Shown here: one piece after another, positions 59,597 through 64,000 of the stretch
Numbering within the stretch: position 1 is the stretch's first letter
Layout of the letters: the number at the start of each line of letters is the position of its first letter
Assembly: GCA_021775455.1 (NCBI GenBank)
Contig: JAJFHU010000005.1
Location: 38,875 to 102,874 of the forward strand
DNA: 64,000 bases
DNA from: Hyphomicrobiales bacterium
GTDB lineage: Bacteria; Pseudomonadota; Alphaproteobacteria; Rhizobiales; Rhizobiaceae
Direction: 5' to 3'
Position numbers and translations under genes: made by a program
Notes under the pieces: model-generated
Databases searched by the model: none
What the model saw: the letters and a program-made list of their open reading frames with translations, nothing else
What the model was told of the DNA's origin: nothing

Positions 59597-59724
59597 TTCG
59601 AAAGCGCCAGGGGAAGACACTTTCGATAGCGCTAATAAGCAGCTATATTTGCATTTGGTGCGCACGGACTGAACTTTCAATATGCATCTCTTCACAAGGC
59701 TGTGACTGGATATTTTTGAAATTT

Positions 59725-60285
59725 TTAGCTGTCAGCAGCAAGCGCGCGCCGAACAAAACCCATTCGATCCTGTCCCCAGTGCATTTCGGTACCGATTAGA
59801 AAAGTCGGTACACCAAAAACACCACGTGAAACAGCATACTCGGTTGCTTCAAACAGGGCGCGCTTGTTTGCCGGATCATTCAGGGTGCCGATATATTCTT
59901 CAAATGGTATTTCGGATCGTCTGACTGCCGCCTTTACTACGTCTGGATCTTCAATATTCTGGTTCTCTATCCACACAGCGGAAAAAAACTCGTCGCAAAG
60001 TTTTTGAAATTCTACTTTGGTAACAAAAGCATTCAAACCACGCATCACATAAACTGAACTCATGGGGAAAGTGTCATTTATGCGAAATGGAACCTTGTAA
60101 CGCTTTGCAAATCGGGAAAGATCATCAAAGAACCATTTGTTTTTTGCAGGTACGAGTATTGGACTGGAATTACCCGTTGCTTTGAAGATTCCCGGAACAA
60201 AGACCGGGCGATAAATAATCTGAGCTTCAGTTTCCTCAACAAGCCGGGGTAATTGGGTCCATGCGAGATAACTCGCGGGGCTCAT
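59725..60285 (-). CDS. DsbA-family 2-hydroxychromene-2-carboxylate isomerase-like protein, 5' end disturbed
   Basis: Family members are glutathione-dependent isomerases or oxidoreductases with a thioredoxin fold and an active-site serine. From the ATG at 60285, 186 residues read SPASYLAWTQLPRL, then a helical insert with PFRINDTFPM, and the cis-proline segment GVFGVPTFLIG. The first strand of the fold, KLEFFFDV, is encoded just upstream in the same frame but has no ATG, GTG or TTG start before a stop. A CTG at 60306 has GAGGA ahead of it. An ATG at 60317 would be in frame if the A5 tract (60307-60311) had six or three A. It is divergent from polA. Confidence 0.72.
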   Translation of the reverse strand: MSPASYLAWTQLPRLVEETEAQIIYRPVFVPGIFKATGNSSPILVPAKNKWFFDDLSRFAKRYKVPFRINDTFPMSSVYVMRGLNAFVTKVEFQKLCDEFFSAVWIENQNIEDPDVVKAAVRRSEIPFEEYIGTLNDPANKRALFEATEYAVSRGVFGVPTFLIGTEMHWGQDRMGFVRRALAADS

Positions 60286-60466
60286 GACATCGAAAAAGAA
60301 TTCCAGTTTTTCCTCATCTCGGCGGCCTATTGTTGTAATTGGAGCAAAGCAGACAATATTTACCCAACAGGCAGTGTCTTGAGCTGACCCTCTTGTATTT
60401 GGTCAATAGCTGGGCAATCGTACAAATGTAGAAGATTATCTATTTTTTCTCCGGGAGTGTAGTTTC

Positions 60467-63373
60467 ATGAAGGCAGGGGATCACCTGTTTCTGGTCGATG
60501 GTTCGGCATATATATTCCGCGCATATCATGCACTTCCGCCCCTTACCCGCAAGTCCGATGGATTGCCGGTTGGTGCAGTTTCCGGTTTTTGCAACATGCT
60601 ATGGAAACTATTGCAGGAAGCGCGCGACACCTCCGTTGGTGTGGTTCCTACGCATTTTGCGGTAATCTTTGATTATTCCTCCAAGACATTTCGCAATGAT
60701 ATTTATCCCGAATACAAGGCGAACCGCGAAGCCCCTCCGGAAGATTTGCGTCCACAATTCAGTTTGATCAGACAGGCTACAAGGGCATTCAATGTTCCAT
60801 GCATTGAAGCGGAAGGATATGAAGCCGACGACTTGATTGCCACCTATGCCAGACTGGCGCGTGAAGCGGGAGGAGATGCAACGATCATTTCTTCCGACAA
60901 GGATCTGATGCAGTTGGTTGGGCCGAATGTTATCATGTACGACACTATGAAGGACCGTACGGTTGGTGTCGCCGAAGTAGTTGAAAAGTTCGGCGTCGAG
61001 CCTGAAAAGATGATTGACCTGCAGGCACTTGCAGGAGATTCGACCGACAATATTCCGGGGATTCCCGGCATTGGTCCAAAAACCGCAGCGCAACTGCTGG
61101 AAGAGTATGGTGATCTGGAAACGCTGCTTGAGCGGGCAAGCGAAATCAAGCAGAACAAGCGCCGTGAAAATTTAATCGAGTTTGCTGATCTTGCGCGCAT
61201 TTCAAAAAAGCTTGTTACCCTCGATGAAAATGTACCGTTGGAGAATGACCTTGACAGTTTGAAACTTGATGACACGGACGGCCCCAGGTTGGTTGGGTTT
61301 TTAAAAGCTATGGAATTCACAACCATCACCCGCAAAGTTGCTGAAATTACCGGCTCAGACGCTTCAGCAATAAATCCTTCCGAGATTAATATCCCCGACT
61401 TTGAATCTGCCCGTGGCCCGGATCTGGATAAAACCACAAACATTGCCTCTGACGGGTCTGAAACAAGCAGCAAAACGCCGTCGGACCTTGCTTCAAGCCG
61501 GGTAGCGGCTGCAAAGTCTGAAACAATCGAGACGGATCAATACGAATGTGTCCGCGATGCAGCAAGCCTGGAAAAATGGATCAAAAAGGCTAAAGCATCC
61601 GGGGTTCTGGCTGTGGATACTGAAACAACTTCTCTTGATTCCATGCAAGCAGATCTTGTAGGAATTTCCCTGGCCACGGCGCCCGGCGAGGCTTGTTACA
61701 TACCGCTCGCCCACAAAAGTGGTGTCGACGACCTTCTGGGTGGCGGCTTGCTTCCTTATCAACTGGAAACTGAGCAGGTGCTGCAACTACTCAAGCCATT
61801 GCTGGAGGATCCTTCAATTTTGAAGATTGGCCAGAACATGAAGTATGACTGGCTGATCTTTGCGCAACGCGGAGTTTTGGTTGCTGCTTTCGATGACACC
61901 ATGTTGTTGTCATATGTCCTTGATGCAGGGAGAAACAGCCATGGAATGGATGAACTCTCCAAACGCTGGCTTGATCATACCTGCATATCTTACAAGGAAC
62001 TGACCGGCACCGGACGATCTTCGATAACCTTTGATCAAGTAGAACTGGACAAGGCAACAGCATACGCAGCCGAAGATGCAGATGTCACGCTGCGTCTTTG
62101 GCGTGTCTTGAAGCCACGGCTTGTAGCGGAAAGCATGACTGATGTGTATGAGCGACTTGAACGTCCGTTGGCAAAAGTAATTGCCTGCATGGAACAGCGA
62201 GGCGTAACAGTAGACCGGCAGATTCTGTCTCGCTTGTCAGGCGAGTTAGCTCAGGCCGCAGGAAGCCTCGAACAGGAAATATATGAACTCGCGGGCGAAA
62301 AATTTAATATTGGTTCACCCAAACAGCTGGGAGAGATTCTGTTTGGAAAATTGGGCTTGCCAGGAGGCAGGAAAACTGCCACCGGACAGTACTCAACCTC
62401 CGCTCAGGTGCTGGAAGACTTGGCAGGAGAAGGCCATGAACTTCCGCGCAAGATAGTTTATTGGCGTCAACTAACCAAATTGAAATCAACCTACACCGAC
62501 GCATTGCCAGAGTTTATCAATCCGGAAACCGGGCGGGTGCACACTTCCTATGCCATGGCTTCAACATCCACCGGTCGGCTTTCCTCTTCAGATCCCAATC
62601 TCCAGAACATCCCGGTTAGAACTGAAGAAGGCCGACGCATAAGAACTGCGTTCGTGGCTCCAAAGGGTACAAGCCTTGTTTCGGCAGATTATTCTCAGAT
62701 TGAGTTGCGTGTTCTGGCCCACATTGCCGATATTTCCCAGTTGAAACAGGCATTTGCCGACGGCCTTGATATTCATGCAATGACAGCTTCCGAAATGTTT
62801 GACACGCCGATTGAGGGTATGGACCCGATGGTTCGCAGAAGAGCAAAAGCCATAAATTTTGGAATAATTTACGGAATTTCTGCCTTTGGATTGGCCAATC
62901 AGCTTGGAATCGAAAGATCAGAAGCATCCGACTACATCAAAAAATATTTTGAGCGGTTTCCGGGAATTCGTGATTACATGGATTCCACCAAAAAGTTCGC
63001 TCGCGAACACGGCTATGTAGAAACCATATTCGGCCGACGGGCTCATTATCCGGATATTGAAGCAAAGAATCCACAGATTAGGGCTTTTAACGAGCGCGCA
63101 GCCATCAACGCTCCGATACAAGGCTCAGCTGCGGACATCATAAGGCGCGCCATGGTGCGAATGGACATTGCACTGGAGGAGGCCGGGTTAAGTGCCAAAA
63201 TGTTGCTGCAGGTACATGACGAGCTCATCTTCGAAGTCGAAAATTCAGAGGTTGAGCGCACCATTCCGATGGTTTCAAGCATCATGGAGAAAGCGCCACT
63301 GCCGGTGCTGAATTTGGCTGTACCCTTAAAGGTCGATGCTCGTGCAGCCCAAAATTGGGATGAAGCCCATTAG
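60467..63373 (+). CDS. polA: DNA polymerase I
   Basis: PolA fills gaps and removes RNA primers. The 968 residues have all three domains: the 5' nuclease (LVDGSAYIFRAYHALPPL, YEADDLIAT, GDSTDNIPGIPGIGPKTA), an acidic linker, the 3'-5' exonuclease with intact DTETTSLD at about residue 384, and the polymerase with VSADYSQIELRVLAHIAD, RRRAKAINFGIIYG and QVHDELIFEVE. GGGAG precedes the ATG. The DUF427 gene follows within nine bases. Confidence 0.98.
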   Translation: MKAGDHLFLVDGSAYIFRAYHALPPLTRKSDGLPVGAVSGFCNMLWKLLQEARDTSVGVVPTHFAVIFDYSSKTFRNDIYPEYKANREAPPEDLRPQFSLIRQATRAFNVPCIEAEGYEADDLIATYARLAREAGGDATIISSDKDLMQLVGPNVIMYDTMKDRTVGVAEVVEKFGVEPEKMIDLQALAGDSTDNIPGIPGIGPKTAAQLLEEYGDLETLLERASEIKQNKRRENLIEFADLARISKKLVTLDENVPLENDLDSLKLDDTDGPRLVGFLKAMEFTTITRKVAEITGSDASAINPSEINIPDFESARGPDLDKTTNIASDGSETSSKTPSDLASSRVAAAKSETIETDQYECVRDAASLEKWIKKAKASGVLAVDTETTSLDSMQADLVGISLATAPGEACYIPLAHKSGVDDLLGGGLLPYQLETEQVLQLLKPLLEDPSILKIGQNMKYDWLIFAQRGVLVAAFDDTMLLSYVLDAGRNSHGMDELSKRWLDHTCISYKELTGTGRSSITFDQVELDKATAYAAEDADVTLRLWRVLKPRLVAESMTDVYERLERPLAKVIACMEQRGVTVDRQILSRLSGELAQAAGSLEQEIYELAGEKFNIGSPKQLGEILFGKLGLPGGRKTATGQYSTSAQVLEDLAGEGHELPRKIVYWRQLTKLKSTYTDALPEFINPETGRVHTSYAMASTSTGRLSSSDPNLQNIPVRTEEGRRIRTAFVAPKGTSLVSADYSQIELRVLAHIADISQLKQAFADGLDIHAMTASEMFDTPIEGMDPMVRRRAKAINFGIIYGISAFGLANQLGIERSEASDYIKKYFERFPGIRDYMDSTKKFAREHGYVETIFGRRAHYPDIEAKNPQIRAFNERAAINAPIQGSAADIIRRAMVRMDIALEEAGLSAKMLLQVHDELIFEVENSEVERTIPMVSSIMEKAPLPVLNLAVPLKVDARAAQNWDEAH

Positions 63374-63381
63374 GAGAAATC

Positions 63382-63759
63382 ATGAGCAATCCCGCTCCAG
63401 GATTTATTGATCATCCTGATCATAAAATTTCAATCACTTCAGTCGACGGGATTGTAGCGACCTCGGTTAAGAGCGAGGAAATTGTTCGTACAAATGAAGC
63501 GCTTGTCCTGGATGAATCAACTTATCCGCCAGTATTTTATCTGCCTCTGAGATCAATTCCGCAGGCATTGTTATCTGACAGCGATCATGAAACATGGTGT
63601 CCATTCAAAGGCACTGCCAGTTACTTTCATTTGATTTATAACGGTGAATTGTATGAAAACGCTGCGTGGAGTTATCGCAATCCCTTTGATGAAGCGCATA
63701 TGATCAAAGACCATGTCGGATTTTATCCAAATGTCGCGGCAGTTGAGTTGGCAATATGA
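63382..63759 (+). CDS. DUF427 domain protein
   Basis: A 125-residue protein of unknown function; the family is a small beta-rich fold. Signatures are EALVLDESTYPPVFYLPLRSI, TWCPFKGTASYFHL, NAAWSYRNPFDEAHMIKDHVGFYPN. AGGAGAAATC precedes the ATG. It follows polA by nine bases and is probably cotranscribed with it. Confidence 0.92.
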   Translation: MSNPAPGFIDHPDHKISITSVDGIVATSVKSEEIVRTNEALVLDESTYPPVFYLPLRSIPQALLSDSDHETWCPFKGTASYFHLIYNGELYENAAWSYRNPFDEAHMIKDHVGFYPNVAAVELAI

Positions 63760-63832
63760 TAGCTGAACAATTTGCCTCCGCGCTCAACAGTTCGATTGAA
63801 GAGTGCGCGAACTTCAGTTATTGAAGGCTCAC

Positions 63833-63909
<77 letters not shown>

Positions 63910-63956
63910 ATCAAATCAATCGGTTAATAAAATTTTCTGTTTTGAAAAATTGTGAA

Positions 63957-63976
63957 AGTAACCACATAGTAACCAC
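63957..63976 (+). repeat. direct repeat AGTAACCAC x2 downstream of tRNA-Arg
   Basis: AGTAACCAC occurs at 63957-63965 and again at 63968-63976, an 11-bp period of about one helical turn, 48 bases past the tRNA CCA end. Such repeats beside a tRNA 3' end can be arm-type sites of a tyrosine recombinase, but no integrase gene is visible before the window ends. Confidence 0.35.
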
Positions 63977-64000
63977 GCCATGGAGATCTGCTCTGTTTCG

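Larger units (their letters stand above)
59389..59724. other. 336-bp non-coding gap with strong hairpins
   Basis: No convincing gene is seen. The gap holds two consecutive perfect or near-perfect hairpins (59506-59552 and 59560-59596), described separately. A 97-codon minus-strand open frame here shows no family resemblance and no ribosome site. The promoter of the M20 peptidase gene, if any, would be in its left part. The region lies between two leftward genes. Confidence 0.6.

Noticed and set aside
59402..59695. 97-codon minus-strand ORF in the hairpin-rich gap
   Set aside because: No recognisable family and no ribosome site; it spans strong palindromes, which looks non-coding.
59823..59833. 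CACGTGAAACA, a half parS sequence
   Set aside because: The left arm does not match, and it lies within a coding gene far from the origin.
63756..63824. 22-codon ORF overlapping the DUF427 stop by ATGA and ending just before the tRNA
   Set aside because: Composition is unremarkable and it has no known family; an ATGA overlap alone is weak evidence.

Overview
The window is a chromosomal segment of an alphaproteobacterium, most likely a marine member of the Rhizobiales (Hyphomicrobiales). The evidence is gene order and family content: mnmG-mnmE with parS sites, hemE facing ppsR-maf-aroE-coaE-dnaQ across an AT-rich gap (the usual alphaproteobacterial origin setting), hisB-DUF2628-hisHAFE-coaA, dnaK-dnaJ-pmtA, rnd-lptC-lptA-lptB-rpoN-hpf-ptsN, regB-regA, MmcB, and the DUF1402 and DUF2852 families. 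GC content looks to be in the mid-forties by eye. Many genes start at TTG or GTG. The genus cannot be set from the sequence alone.

Region 1 (1-7.9 kb) is the left origin arm. mnmG (cut by the window edge), mnmE, rho, hemJ and hemE all read leftward, away from the putative origin at 7494-7878. A perfect parS and a one-mismatch parS lie between mnmE and mnmG, about 6.5 kb from that origin. A DUF255 thioredoxin-fold gene sits on the opposite strand between mnmE and rho.

Region 2 (7.9-24 kb) is the right origin arm. It holds the overlapping ppsR-maf-aroE-coaE run, dnaQ, secB, fxsA, a Tim44-like gene, mltA, an Smr-domain gene, a DUF1402 gene, hslVU, then the histidine cluster ending in coaA, and alkB.

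Region 3 (24-42 kb) holds a GT87-like membrane protein, the heat-shock pair dnaK-dnaJ behind a good RpoH-type promoter, pmtA, a flavin reductase, pyrF, a DUF2852 gene, a YgjP-like metalloprotease, two RNA methyltransferase genes with lspA, acuI, glpK, the redox two-component pair regB-regA, mmcB and glcB.

Region 4 (42-64 kb) holds ptsN, hpf, rpoN, the Lpt export genes lptB-lptA-lptC and rnd. After these come a DddP-type DMSP lyase, an OmpA-like lipoprotein, a solitary HerA-like ATPase, pckA, kbp, a class A penicillin-binding protein, an acyltransferase, an M20 peptidase, a DsbA-family isomerase with a problem at its 5' end, polA, a DUF427 gene and tRNA-Arg(CCG) at the right edge.

In physiology, dddP and acuI fit use of marine DMSP (DMSP to acrylate plus DMS, then acryloyl-CoA to propionyl-CoA). 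glcB and pckA fit growth on two-carbon compounds and organic acids. I saw no CRISPR array, insertion sequence, prophage or rRNA, and no multi-gene defence system. The least explained items are a hairpin-rich 336-bp gap at 59389-59724, a 31-residue membrane ORF at 31855-31950, an A5 tract that breaks the start of the isomerase gene, and repeats just downstream of the edge tRNA.
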